The notes under the pieces were generated by a model. That model was not told the origin of the DNA. It ran no database searches and saw nothing but the letters and a program-made list of their open reading frames with translations. Of a stretch of DNA of 64,000 nucleotides, positions 50,121 through 61,800 are shown piece after piece. Each line of letters opens with the position of its first letter. Position 1 is the first letter of the stretch. This stretch comes from Eumeta japonica (taxonomy: Eukaryota > Arthropoda > Insecta > Lepidoptera > Psychidae), in contig BGZK01000156.1 in NCBI GenBank assembly GCA_005406025.1, positions 558,001-622,000 of the forward strand, in the 5' to 3' direction. Position numbers and translations under genes: made by a program.

Positions 50121-50989
50121 AATTATTTTAAATCATCCGTGTGAATGTCACTCGATGGATCATAGTGACCGGCACGGTCTGATTATATAATTGCACAGTA
50201 AATTTGCCAGTATCAAAAGATTGCTCATTTCATTAATTTTAGAGCAACACGGTGAAGTTGACCTAAGAAATTATTTAAATAAAAACAATTCCAATCGATT
50301 GTATTGCTTTTGTGCTCAACTGTATCTGCATCTTTCTGAGATGCATTTTCTAAGACTCGTAACGTGTTTGCCGATTAGCGAGCCTTTAAACAGGTCAATT
50401 TAAGTATTTTGGACAAAAACAGTTTAAGATTTCATAGTAAATAACACCATTTTTCATTTTGAGTAATTCAAATTTAATAATGATTATCTCGATCTTGATT
50501 CACATTCCGATCACGATTTCGATATGGGTCCCGCTCTAACAATAAACTATTTACATCGTTTATTGTATTCGAAATATTTTTTTTCTATTAGCCCTTTTAA
50601 AAGCCCGTCATGTTAAACAGATCGTTACTTAAACATAAACGAAAAAAATCGTAATACATCTGTCCACTAAGGCAATTCCAAACATTTTAACCACACAATT
50701 CCAAAACCAATTAGAGAGTACACAGGATTACATTTCAGTGCACCGATAAAAATGTAAAGTGTTTTAAATGAGATTAGTTTACATTTGGTTACTTCTTTTT
50801 AGTAATACGGTTTTGTTTTGATGCCCTCTTTCTCCTTGACAGGTTACATATCAATGCTAACATGTATTTCGTCGAAGCAGGCGATCAAGCTAAAGCACAG
50901 TTCGTGTTACGGAATTTACAATATCGCTACCCTTGTTCGATGAAGCATCAGATCAGGGTCATAAAACATTAAGCCGTTTTGACCACTAC

Positions 50990-51942
50990 TACCAAGTACT
51001 AGGTATTTTATTACAAAAAAGGGAAAATTGTGATACAAGCCGCAAAAAAATGCGACGTTTATGGAACTAATGCAGTGTCGGTAAGATAGCGCAAAACTAG
51101 TTCAAACATTTTCACTTCGCAAATTTTAACGGATTGAAAATGCTTGATCTAGTTTTGTACTATTGTGAAAAAACAGTGCAATATCGGCATATTAATTCTT
51201 ATGACATAGCTGAAGTGCTGGGGATTGACCACAAAACAGTTTTGACCCATTTGAAAAAAAAGCTCGATACTTGGGTCTCACACGAAATGAAAAAATCTAA
51301 TGAATTGTGTACTCACATGCGATTCTTTATTGAAACGTAATGAAATCGAATTATTTTTGGATAGATTGATCACTGGTGATGAAAGATGGATTACCTACGA
51401 CAAGAACGTACTAAAAAAATCATAGTAAAAAGATAAGTAAGCTCCAAAGACTATAGCGAAACCCAGATTAACTCGAAATAAGTTGATGATATATGTATGG
51501 TGGTATTGAAAGAGCATTATTCATTAGGAACTTTTACCGCCGGGAAAAAACCATGAATTCAAATACCTATTGCCAATAGCTGATGAGACTAAAGTCAGAA
51601 GTAGACAAAAACGAGGCAGAATTGATGTTGATCAATTCAAAGAACAGAAAGAGTGCGGTTTTACACCATTATAACACCCGACCACACACATTTTTAGCCA
51701 TTCAGCACATATTGAAAGAGTTTGATTAAGAAACTTTAATACATTCACCATATTTAAAGCCCTGACCTTGCACCTATAGATTTTCACCAGTTTCGGTCTC
51801 TTCAGAATTCTTTAGGTAGGTTAACATGAAAAGAGTACTGTCAAAACGACTTGTAGCAGTTTTTGATCAGAAATCCCAAAACTTCTACAACAATGGTATA
51901 ATGTAATTACCTACAAAATGGTAACGAGTTTTTAAAGAAAAT

Positions 51943-51945
<3 letters not shown>
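50990..51945 (+). pseudogene. Mariner transposase relic
   Basis: Decayed mariner (Tc1/mariner superfamily) transposase. Recognisable pieces in order are SYDIAEVLGIDHKTVLTHL, KKLDTWVSHEM, then after a frame change LITGDERWITYDKN, WW and ELLPPGK, then VLHHYNTRPHT and, near the end, FDQKSQNFYNNGI. The helix-turn-helix region is intact, while the catalytic part is broken by several stops and shifts. At the second catalytic site the usual HDN reads HYN, so an acidic residue is lost. No intact product is possible. Terminal repeats were not located. Confidence 0.88.

Positions 51946-51996
<51 letters not shown>
51946..51996. repeat. (TA)n microsatellite
   Basis: A TA run of about 50 bases directly after the mariner relic. 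It is followed by GGGTGGGTCAAAAAAATCG, an AT-rich region of unknown repeat type. Confidence 0.95.
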
Positions 51997-52000
<4 letters not shown>

Positions 52001-53904
52001 GGGTCAAAAAAATCGATTTTTTTTTGATCCGACACACAAAAACTAGCTGCTAGGTACTTCTAGAAAGTACCTACCAAGTATGAACTCTTAATATTAATGG
52101 GGAGACCATTATCATCGTAGTTTTCGATTTTCAATTCAATCTCATATAAAAATGGCTATATCTCATCAAATAGATTTATGAATCAGTTTTATCTTAATTT
52201 TTATAGGAAATTGGATGATCTACAAAAAAGGCACCTTGTACTTTTTTCATTAAACTAACAATTTAAAAGATATTTAAGATCAAAGATTGAAGAATTAAAA
52301 AGAATTTTTTTTTCTTTATTTTGTAAATTATTGGAAAAAAAATATTATCAAATGATTTTCTAGCGTTTTTGGAGGAAATGTGATGATCTACAAAAAGTCT
52401 TGTGTGGTTAATCGATTATTGTAACCATTTAGAAGATATACGCATTTGAATACCAATGCGAAGTGATTTCAATAGTTTTTTAATGAATATTTATAATTTA
52501 TCCACTTAAGTCATGAATTCCGAAAATATTCATCATCCTTTCAGAAAAAATAAAGATTTTCATTCTAAAAATATCAGTAGAATAGAAAGGAAATCCATTT
52601 CACTATGCGAAATTTTGTAATTCAACACAGTATTGATAGGAAAATTTTGTATCAATACTGTATTGTATTCTATTGATAATTCTGTATTTCATTCATGATT
52701 TTAGCTTAATTAATGGAAAAGATAATCAATAAATCTAAAAAAAAATATCAATTTTAACAATGGAGGCTCGTAACTATACCCATGAATAAACACTTTTTCG
52801 TGATACTGAATATCTAGTTGTATAATCATAATTATTATATTTTATTTTCATTTATGAAACGCACAACAGGCTATACTACTCATGACTAAAATTACAAAAA
52901 TTCAGTTTTTATTTCCAAGATAAACTTGTGATGTCATGTAATGTCATACGACAAGTGGCAAACTTAAATGAATTTATATGAAAACAAAATTTTATAAATT
53001 CTATTGCATTGATTCCCTATGTATCATTGCCTTAAATAACAAGAAAAAAAATACATTGATTTCATATTTCATAACCTTTAATTACGTCAGCCCGAGTTGC
53101 AGCATGGACCTTGTTAAACTGATCATTCCTATGATAAAAAACGGAACTAAAACGAGAAGCACGCGACGTCGCTCAATGGCACGCCTCGCCAAGGTCACGT
53201 GCGGTGGTTTGTTGAACTTTAATTGAGTCGGGGGTGTGTTTTCTGACGTAAGTTCCAGATTTTAAAATAATTTTACGAAAGGTCTAATGTAAAAACTCTA
53301 TTTATTTTTGCGTTCTTTTTTAATACAACATAGAAATAGTAAATTCATTTATAGAAGCATTTTAACGTCTTTCTTTCTTATTTGTTGAATAAATTTTCAG
53401 GAGGTCAAAAAAAAAAATCAATAAAAGCATCCACATATTAATAAGTGTAATTGACTCGTTAAAAGACCTCAACGAGCACTTAATTTAAATGCTATAGACC
53501 TAAGCTCGATTCGGCACTCGACTCTTAAGGGTTATGGAAAAAAATTTGCATCGCACCCTACACTGTTCACCGCCACCGATGAAAGCATATCGCGTATGCA
53601 ATCTCAAAGCGCCTTTGAATCGAGTACACTTCGCTCGGCTACTACCCTTTAGCTTCTAACGGAGACACGTAGTAGAATCGACGGCTTATCTGCTGACTTG
53701 AGAGAAAATTATGCGCCAACGAGTAATTTAAGTAGTGACGTGAAATTCGAACACACAATTTATTTAAGCATAAACTTTTATAACTAAGTGAATCTATCGT
53801 TATGGTGAAAAATTCGTGAGATCCTACGAGCTATTATTTCCATTTTCGATGTTTAATTTACCCTTAAATAAAAAGCAAAATTTTCATTAATATACAACAG
53901 AATA
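51997..53904 (-). other. Svil intron, AT-rich repeat-like region
   Basis: At 52190-52460 two degenerate copies of a phrase (GATGATCTACAAAAA... AGAAGATAT) occur about 180 bases apart, suggesting an old TE. A GC-richer patch at 53090-53230 and another at 53570-53660 have no recognised coding content. Confidence 0.4.
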
Positions 53905-54389
53905 TCTATATATATAAAAGGCGATGAAACTGTATGTATGTTCCCTATGGATGTCAAAACATCTGAACCGATTTTAATGAAATTTTCAGGAAATCTTCAG
54001 ATTAGTTCAGCAGACGATCCTGTGAAATTTAATAGCGATTGGACCAACACATTTTATTTATAGCTTTATCGGAGGACAAATGAGCATGCGAGCCACCCGA
54101 GTTATAGGTGGTCGCCGCTGCCCACGGAAAGCCACAACTTCGGAGAAGTCCCCAGCCCGTTAGCGACCTCTTTGGTAGGAATATAGATTCTATTCTGTGA
54201 GAGTGTGATATTATCGTCGAGCCGGCCCATTTACGCGCTGCGGCCAAGTTGACCATACCACGGTCCTACTACAATAAATGGCAATTTTGTGTCATATTTT
54301 CCCTAATATATATATATATATATTTGGCATGGCAAGGCACTGTACGTATAGATATCTGCTAAAACTTCGAGGCCGGGGCGGGTCGCTAG
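53905..54389 (+). mobile_element. Non-autonomous Helitron (Lep1-like), complete ends
   Basis: Begins TCTATATATATAAAAGGCGA and ends GGCCGGGGCGGGTCGCTAG, followed by T. A 5' TC, a 3' CTAG preceded by a GC-rich stem and insertion between A and T are Helitron hallmarks. The interior has CTGAACCGATTTTAATGAAA, typical for this group. An open frame of 75 codons on the opposite strand (54029-54256) is repeat-derived. Confidence 0.82.
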
Positions 54390-54757
54390 TATACAATAAA
54401 AAGTAAGGCTTTCTAGTATTTGTTAATCCAGTTTCGTTAGTCGACTTTTTAAATTTATTAAAAAAAACCAAGCTCTCGTAATGACACTACAAATATAAGT
54501 TGTTCAACAAGTTCTGACAATTTATTACTAATAAACGACTAAATAGAAGGCAACCATTCATATTTTTATACAAAGTCGATTACACCTTTAAGCATCTGTA
54601 AGAAAAAACCAATAACTATGTACAATATTACACTATATTATTACACTTGAGTATTACATTTTATACTCTAATCGCTTTTATTCTTCGACCGTTACTTTCG
54701 ATGGTCGTGTCACCACCAAACCCACATATCAGCAATCATTTAAGGTTCCGTACTCAC

Positions 54758-54869
54758 ATTGATGCGGTTCTTGGCCCTTTCGATGGCTTTGGAGTCCTCC
54801 TTCTCCGGGCTGAAGCGGCACACCCGCGCTCGCCACCCATTGACGCTTGAAGCCTCCAGCGCCGCTTTT
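54758..54869 (-). CDS. Svil: Supervillin exon: NGWRARV segment
   Basis: The exon encodes KAALEASSVNGWRARVCRFS, then PEKEDSKAIERAKNRIN. The acceptor is GCTTACAG|A and the donor ATCAAT|GTGAGT, phase 2 in and 0 out. It links to exon 27507-27617 across a 27 kb intron. The GWRARV motif echoes GWRKRV of exon 22013-22185. It is GC-rich against AT-rich flanks. Confidence 0.82.
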
Positions 54870-56333
54870 CTGTAAGCAACCGAAACCAAGAATTAAATAT
54901 ATACATGCTTTATAGCGAAACTTAACGATTTATGTCATATTTTAACAATTGAAAATCTTTTCTTTTTGTGAAATAAAACACAGAAATAATTACAAAGAAT
55001 CGAATGAACAAAGAAACCGAAAGTGCATGATTTTTGTTACGGATTTTTTTTTTTATTTTCATTACCTTCCCACTATTAACTCAATAAAGATGTCATCATA
55101 AATAGGTATAATTGAAATATTTTTGACAGAATCAACTCTTCCCAAAGTATAACATATATATTTTATATTTTGAGAAGAGGTACTTATAGTTTTCGCTAAA
55201 TACATAAGATGTACTACATATATCCTTCATTATAATTTTGCTACTATCTACTAAAAGCTTTACTACACCTTATAAACACGATATCCCATAAAAATCTGAG
55301 ACAACAAATTGAACAACATTACAGTATAGGTACAACCAATCAGTCCATCACTTTTTTCATAAGTAGGCCGAATAAGGAAGTGACCGTGAAGGGCATTTGC
55401 GTGAAGGGACGAGCCGTCTTTGTACAGCTATTAGTTGATATATCATCGTATTGACGCCTGTATACATGTGTGAAGATATATCAGGGAATGTTATTTACTA
55501 AATATGTTCAATTACATATTATAGCTGTGTACTAAATATATCCGTATTAATAAACCTCATTTAAATCATGCACCATTTCAAGAGGAACTAACTCTCTTGT
55601 TTTTTTCCACTCTCAAGATGGAACACGCAATTATATGTGCTTTATTAATACGTCCCTAAGTTTCTCAAACTCGGGATTTGAAACACGCGAATAACATTTT
55701 CGAACTACATTTTCGATATTTCATCCTCAGTCAATGCTGATACTGATCACGATATACGCGCCCGGTCTCGGGCCTATATCGCGATCACAACTCCAACTCC
55801 CGGTTTTATTTCAACTCCGACATGCATATTTCCCAAATCGATCATATAAATATTTACCAACCAGTACATTCGATAGACAAATATTTTTAAAGTAAGAAAT
55901 TTTGCATTAACATATTGAATTTTAAACTGATTAGTAGTTTGCAATGAAATTTCTACGATACAAGTGAACTCCAGAGAGCTCCAGGTAAAACTTAATATTA
56001 ATACATCTTGATTATATACGTATATTCTATAGTATGTCACGGAGAAACATTACCCGTATTAGAAATTATATATACATTACACAAATAAATTTTATAATTT
56101 AGAAATAGTCCTGCTATCCCATAGAACTAATTACTTCTCATCCCACTTAAATAGCAAACATTTCATTCTTTAAAACAATGGAATACCGATATTTAACATA
56201 GATTATTGATTATAATATTAACATATAGACAAATAATAAATCGTCGCGTAAAACATCACATACAATTTCTCAACGAACGACTCAATTGATGAAACGTCAA
56301 CACTTATTAGTCAAAATGTGCAAGCGCACCCAC
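54870..56333 (-). other. Svil intron
   Basis: An AT-rich 1.5 kb intron. A patch at 55720-55810 has the same GATCACGATA-type words as the Helitron-like relics at 2.8 and 49.3 kb. Confidence 0.5.
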
Positions 56334-56408
56334 CTCTCGTGTATACTGCCCAAGTGCGGCATGTCGGCGTGCGTGGCGCTGCGTTGGACGCCGCCGACGC
56401 CGGCCGGC
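56334..56408 (-). CDS. Svil: Supervillin exon: Gly-rich linker
   Basis: A 75-base exon encoding PAGVGGVQRSATHADMPHLG and SIHER. The acceptor is TTGTTGCAG|G and the donor GAGAG|GTGGGT; phase 2 in and out. It is short and not recognisable by itself. The evidence is sharp splice sites, GC content and agreement of phase on both sides. Confidence 0.75.
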
Positions 56409-56974
56409 CTGCAACAACACCGATGTACATTTGAAAAGTTTGTTTCATCGCAACATGGTAAGATATTACCGGCTACGGTTAGAACAAGACCTCAATATGA
56501 ATCAACCAATCGGTCAATACGTATGAATTAAACGCTTCGATAACGGAGCCGATAAAATTCTAACGACACTTAACTATGTCGTAACAGAGTACTCTTGTGT
56601 AATAGAAAAAATAAACACCAGTCTCTACTGGTTACAGGCCCACGTTTTCGATAATGATCGCATAATAATTAGCATAAAACGCTAACAAATAGACATCTAC
56701 TTTTTTCATTGCATGGCAATAAATAATTTGTTTTTGGCATTCCGTTTCGAATCGGATCGTCTAGATGGTAACTTTGTGCTTTTATCAATACTAATTCAAA
56801 AAACAAATGGGATTTAAACAAAAATTAGAATGATTTACGAATCGATAGATACATCGTTTAATCGAAATCGGAGCTATGTATGAAATAGATTTACTACACA
56901 CGAAATTATTGCCGTCCGTAATGAACTTACAGATTATAAATGCACATGTTTTATATCAATAGAAAAAATATTAC
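56409..56974 (-). other. Svil intron
   Basis: A 566-base AT-rich intron; nothing recognised. Confidence 0.6.
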
Positions 56975-57104
56975 CTGAGACTCTCAAACTTGTCTTTGAG
57001 AGATTTGAAGTTGAACTCGCGCTGGTCTAAAGGCCTCAGCGAGATCATCTCGTCACTTATTTCACGTACAATTTTATCACTATTACGAACTTTCAATTCG
57101 AAAG
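56975..57104 (-). CDS. Svil: Supervillin, most upstream exon found
   Basis: The frame reads FELKVRNSDKIVREISDEMI, then SLRPLDQREFNFKSLKDKFE and SLR, a charged segment likely to be helical. The donor is CTCAG|GTAATA, phase 2. The acceptor ATCGATAG|CT is preceded by a possible branch point (CTGAT) but a weak pyrimidine tract. The entry phase is 1, so an upstream exon is required unless the internal ATG (57014-57016) starts a shorter form. The frame upstream of the acceptor stops at TGA. Confidence 0.72.
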
Positions 57105-58199
57105 CTATCGATCAGTAAATATGTGTCCTTACAATAAAATAAAAGCACAAACAAACATTTTTAGTCATAGACTACGCAGAACGTCCCCAACGTCCACCGT
57201 GTTCGAAGTCACGGATAGACGTTCTGCCGATATCAATAGTACGAACGGCTATTTGTTTTTAATGAGCCGGGTGGCAGTGTTATCCTGCCACGACTGTGAC
57301 CGTGACGACGGTTCAAAAAGGACATTCCATGCGGACGGACCGAGACGGGAGTAGAAAGAGAAAATAAGAGCAAAAAAAATCTTCCTAATTATAGTGTTTA
57401 AATAAAATTACAAAATGCTTCATCCTCTTAAACAACAAAGCATAGAGAAAAATATTTAACATGGCCCTCCACATGATTTTTAATCTAGCTTCTGTGTATA
57501 CTATATCGAATATTTCGTTTTGAGAAAAAGTGAAAATCAGTGTAACGGCACCTCAGTCGAAGCAACTAAATCTCTAAATTCTAAACATCACCTATGTTTG
57601 TATATTTCCGCGAAATGCGTATTTTGCAGGACATAGAAAAAGATATAAACAGTATAGAAGGATATAATTAGCTTATATCACCTAACTCACGCAAACGTTA
57701 CAAACACATGGTCACCTCAGTCCGTACAGCAGCGAACGAGTGCCAAGCGATAAGAGCGCCCGACATAGTTTTGCTTGTTGTAACGGGTCATAAGCAAGAA
57801 ATTTCAGAACTCGCAGTGGGTAATTACGTACATTTTTTTAAGACAGCAAAAATTGCAATTGATTTGATAAACGTGTATATTTTTCCCATGAATCAAATTT
57901 TATTCATTGAAAATTTTGACAAATTAATGTTATTCAGAAAAGGTACTCGTACTGTAACTTTTTAAAACGTATTACTTTATTTTACCCAAATTGTTATCAA
58001 TATTAGCCAATCATTAATAAGACGTAAATAATTACTTCTGTTGAAAGATAAAAGAAATTGTAAGGGTTATTGATTTCATGCGATAAGCATTGCTGCAAAA
58101 AAATAAAAAAACAATAAAGCTGTCTAAAAGGGCAATATAATGAAGAAAAATAATGAAGAAAAACAAACAAAACCTAACAAAGAATCTGCCCTGATAAAA
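57105..58199. other. Upstream region of Svil, no confirmed exon
   Basis: A GC-richer patch at 57180-57360 is partly open on the minus strand but has no donor that fits the next exon. The 85-codon plus-strand frame at 57708-57965 has no recognised domain. Confidence 0.4.
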
Positions 58200-58205
58200 A
58201 AAAAA

Positions 58206-58880
58206 GTGTGTGTGTATTAGTGTACACACGTAAGAAGTGAAACTTCTTTATGACATCATTTTTCGAAAAATGATTTACTATTTACAACTTCACAGAAATT
58301 GGTTGAATAAAGCTAAATTAGATAAAGTTTATGCAAATGGCTTTTATTATCATAGACATGGATACAAATAACTTTATAAAATTTTTTTCGCTAATCACTT
58401 AATTGAAATATTATTTTTCACGTCACTAGTGAGTTTCCGAAATAGAAATGTTCTGAGTTTCATGTAGGAGACTTGGTAATGGTATATGTACCTAGAAGGG
58501 TGATAGGTAAAACTTTTCAATTAATGAGATGTTATAAAGGGCCATATAGAATTGTAGGAAAATTATCGAACGCTACGTATAAAATCGAGTCACTCAATGA
58601 AAGAATGTGAGATATAGTTCATGTATGTCGGTTGAAAAGGTTTCAACTTAGATAATAGGAAAATGTAATATATACAAACTGTAAATAAATCTAGGGTGTT
58701 GACAGAAAGTATATGTGACAGGTGGCCTTAGTAACAATTATGTTTATGCCACGATGACATTAATAACATAGAATAAATATGGCGCGTAACGGAAAAATGT
58801 TACCCAGAAATAAAGATGGCGCGTAACAGAAAAACGTTACATTGCTATATCTCCCATACGCCGATAAAGAAGTTTCACTT
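58206..58880 (+). mobile_element. LTR-type repeat with inverted ACTTCTTT ends, copy 2
   Basis: Opens GTGTGTGTATTAGTGTACAC and AGAAGTGAAACTTCTTTATG, and closes with CGATAAAGAAGTTTCACTTC. It shares ordered blocks with 40196-41060 but also carries a retrotransposon pol fragment (58458-58654) between blocks. GGCGCGTAAC(A/G)GAAAAA is present twice near its end. Confidence 0.65.
58458..58654 (+). pseudogene. Ty3/gypsy pol C-terminal relic
   Basis: The frame reads FHVGDLVMVYVPRRVIGK, then RCYKGPYRIVGKLSNATYKI, ESLNER and, after one in-frame TGA, DIVHVCRLKRF. This is the C-terminal region of an LTR-retrotransposon integrase, with the GPYRIV and VHVxRLK motifs. Only the last 65 or so codons remain, so no function is expected. 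Confidence 0.8.
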
Positions 58881-61800
58881 CAAAAAACGACTTAAAACAG
58901 GTTGTATTTTTTAATCTGTACATAGAAACCGAAATGGGTAATCCAATTACTGGTTGACTAAACAGATAAATACATATGTCATTGTAGTCGGGGGATCTCT
59001 TAGATTAAAAAGTGTTACACAGAACGGTCCTCCGCCGTTAACAAAAATTTCATCTATCTTGTTTAGTCATCAGGGAAATGAGTTTACTTTCGCTTTGTAC
59101 GTACAACTTGTTTTTTTAATTCGTTTTTTTGCAGGGGTTTTATATATATAACCCCTACAAAAAAAAAAATACATATGTATGTATTTTTTTTAATTTTTAG
59201 TAATCTATGTTACTCGTGTGATGATATAAGACTCCTGACGATAACTCAAAAATATATGAAACCATTCACTTATTTAGACATTGCGATGAAATATTTGTAT
59301 TGCATGTACAATTGTACCTATGTAAAATTTATGCATATGAATTATAATTTTGGAATGTGCTCAACAAGACTTTCAATTTGATGCCTATATTATGATATAT
59401 TTTATTATTATTTTAAAACGTGGCCATATTGTTGTTATATTGATTTATTAAAAAAAATTATACTCAGTGTCACTGAAAGTGATGTAAGAATCAAACGATA
59501 CCCGATACCCAAATCAGGTCAGATAGTTAAAAGTTATGCTGGAATATAGAAACTCACATATAGACATAAACAAATCCTAAACCCCTTTTTTTGCGCAGTC
59601 TTATAAAAACAAATGGTTTAGGACGGAAATAAGACATTACAGAAATCTTCTGCTTGGCATAAGAAAATGTACCATGAACCCAAAGAAGAAAAGGAGACAC
59701 CTAAAAATGTACGTTATATTCGTACAACCTGTTGAAGCAATCACGAAAGAAGTTAAACCTTTCAGCACAACACAGCAAAGTCTGCATAAATCTCAAATTT
59801 TATTGTTATTGGGGGATGATTGAGATATTTTTTTTTTATTATGTATGACATGTGTACGGTGGCTGTTAATCGTTTCTAGTCCGTCGAGTTATTTATTTAA
59901 ATTTTCAATTATTTACTTTTTATTTTAGGAATCGTGTTGTTGTCTAATTTCTTGATGCCAGTTTTTATTTTTTGGAATCGCCACCTTTATTGATAAACAA
60001 TAATTTTATTTAATTTTTTTTTTCCAAGTATAGTGTTTTTTTTCTGTATGTCTGACAGCGACACCATATTTTTGTTAAGAGGTCGTCTAACCTGTGTCAA
60101 TCAGAATAATACTCAATATTCTAGTGATATTCCATACAGCTATCTCAGTTCAGGCGTTTAAACGTTACGGTGGAATAAAAAAATTACATACACACACATA
60201 TGTAGGTACATACATGAACTCTGCAAACATAAAAGTGCTTTTTTGGATTGTTGTGTAGAAAATAAAATAACACGACGAATGTTTGCATTAATGACGTTAT
60301 AACAATACATGTTTTTTTTTTCATAATATAATATTAATGTACTTAAAAATGTGTCTAAAAGTTCTTATAAACCCATAAAATAATCATTTGAATAAGTGAT
60401 TATTTTTGGTAAGCGATACTACATACCTGATAATTCACAAAATTAATCAAACTTGTGCTATGATCTGTGAAATGATGGCAAATTCAAAACACAAAATCGT
60501 TCTCTCACATCACAACTCTGTAACGAAATGTAACGCCCGCCCTAATCGTAGCACAGCGACCGGGAGACTGGCTAGGGCGGCGCCGGGCGGCTGCGTAGGG
60601 CGGGCGGGCGCTCTTTATGGGCTATGACGGTAACGAAAACGGGTATGACCACACGCGTCAACAATAAAATATCATTTGATTTGTAGCTTTTTATAAATTT
60701 CAACCGGTACATGCGTATATACTGGTTTTAAGGCATTTTCTAATGAATCGATATATTTTTTCAATCCAAATTTTATTTCGCCGTATTTTTATTTTCTGTT
60801 TATATTGTAATTTTGCAAACCATTTAATGAATCAGTGTAGAGCAAACCAATGATCTCCTCTAAGAGAAGTGTGTACGCAAAGCTTGTCTGTATTCTCGTC
60901 CATGAAATATATTGTAACCACATTTTTTTTTTCAACTACAAAATTCATTCCTCATCTCTTTTTAAAAATTCAATAAAAGGAGATTTTTAGAAAACAATCG
61001 ACGAATGTGAGAGTCGAACTCCCGTATTCAAAGTTGATTGAATGAAACTATTGAATGAAAGAAAACTAAATTCCACATTATTTAATTTTATAATTTAGAA
61101 AATTTTATTCTATTATTAATTCATAAAATATTATTCTAAATAACATGGCGTACAAGACATTGATACAAATTATATACTCCATATACCTAATGTAATGAAT
61201 TTGATAAAAACTAATCTTTCCTAATATAATACATACGAATTGCGTTTGATGATTTTTCCTTTCTTTTAGGCAGCAATAGAGTAATTTGATGAAACATATA
61301 ATGAAACATTTTTTTTACATAGAGATACTTTATGGCCGTGAAATCACGTTGACTACTTTTGAAAAAATGACAAAAAAAAATCACAAACAAAATCACGGTT
61401 GCTATGGATTAATAATTATACACACTTAGTTAAATCCGTAAGCCGGTAAGCCGTTGGTTAAGTTGAATACAATTCTGATTTGTACATTAGTACAAATGGG
61501 TTACCCCAAAAGGTTTTTCGTTCCATCGAGCTGCATAGTTCCAGCGGGGCTCAAACTTGACCCAAAAATAGTATCCGTACAGGTAAAACCTTGGGCCGCA
61601 TAACAAACATAATTAATGACGAGATGGAAAAGAACATAATATAAGACAAAGACAATAATAGCCTAGTGATTAGAATGCCCATTTACGTCACAAAATCTGA
61701 CGGAGTCGAGTTCAGTTTTCGGCAAAACCGTATTTATTCCACAGCGAAAAAAATTTCGAACTAAAATGCATAGAAGAGCTAAATCGCCTCTTCACGCTCC

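Larger units (their letters stand above)
9304..57104 (-). other. Svil: Supervillin gene (15 coding exons found)
   Basis: This is the gene span on the minus strand. Fifteen exons were chained by frame, GT-AG sites and matching splice phases: 57104-56975, 56408-56334, 54869-54758, 27617-27507, 22185-22013, 20811-20624, 17580-17412, 16094-15940, 15507-15335, 14750-14638, 14507-12826, 12485-12384, 12156-11966, 10981-10820 and 9390-9304. The product is about 1,206 residues as far as seen. Its N-terminal third is disordered, basic or proline-rich. It is followed by gelsolin-like repeats and a villin headpiece. Supervillin links F-actin and myosin II to membranes and focal adhesions. The 5' end is incomplete: the first exon begins in phase 1. 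Vertebrate supervillins have a longer N-terminus, so more upstream exons are expected. Exon recognition in the C-terminal half is strong; N-terminal exons rest mainly on splice-phase consistency. Confidence 0.88.

Noticed and set aside
54029..54256. 75-codon minus-strand frame with coding-like composition
   Set aside because: Lies within the Helitron 53905-54389 and looks like repeat-derived sequence, not a gene.
57180..57360. Possible extra supervillin exon on the minus strand
   Set aside because: A frame (SAERLSVTSNTVDVGDVLRS) is open after AAATAG, but it stops soon and has no donor giving phase 1.
60990..61090. tRNA-like T arm (GGGAGTTCGACTCTC on the minus strand)
   Set aside because: No A box, acceptor stem or anticodon arm can be built upstream.
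61660..61745. tRNA-derived SINE
   Set aside because: A-box-like TAGCCTAGTGATTAG is present, but the B box (GAGTTCAGTTTTC) is too degenerate to be sure; only mentioned.
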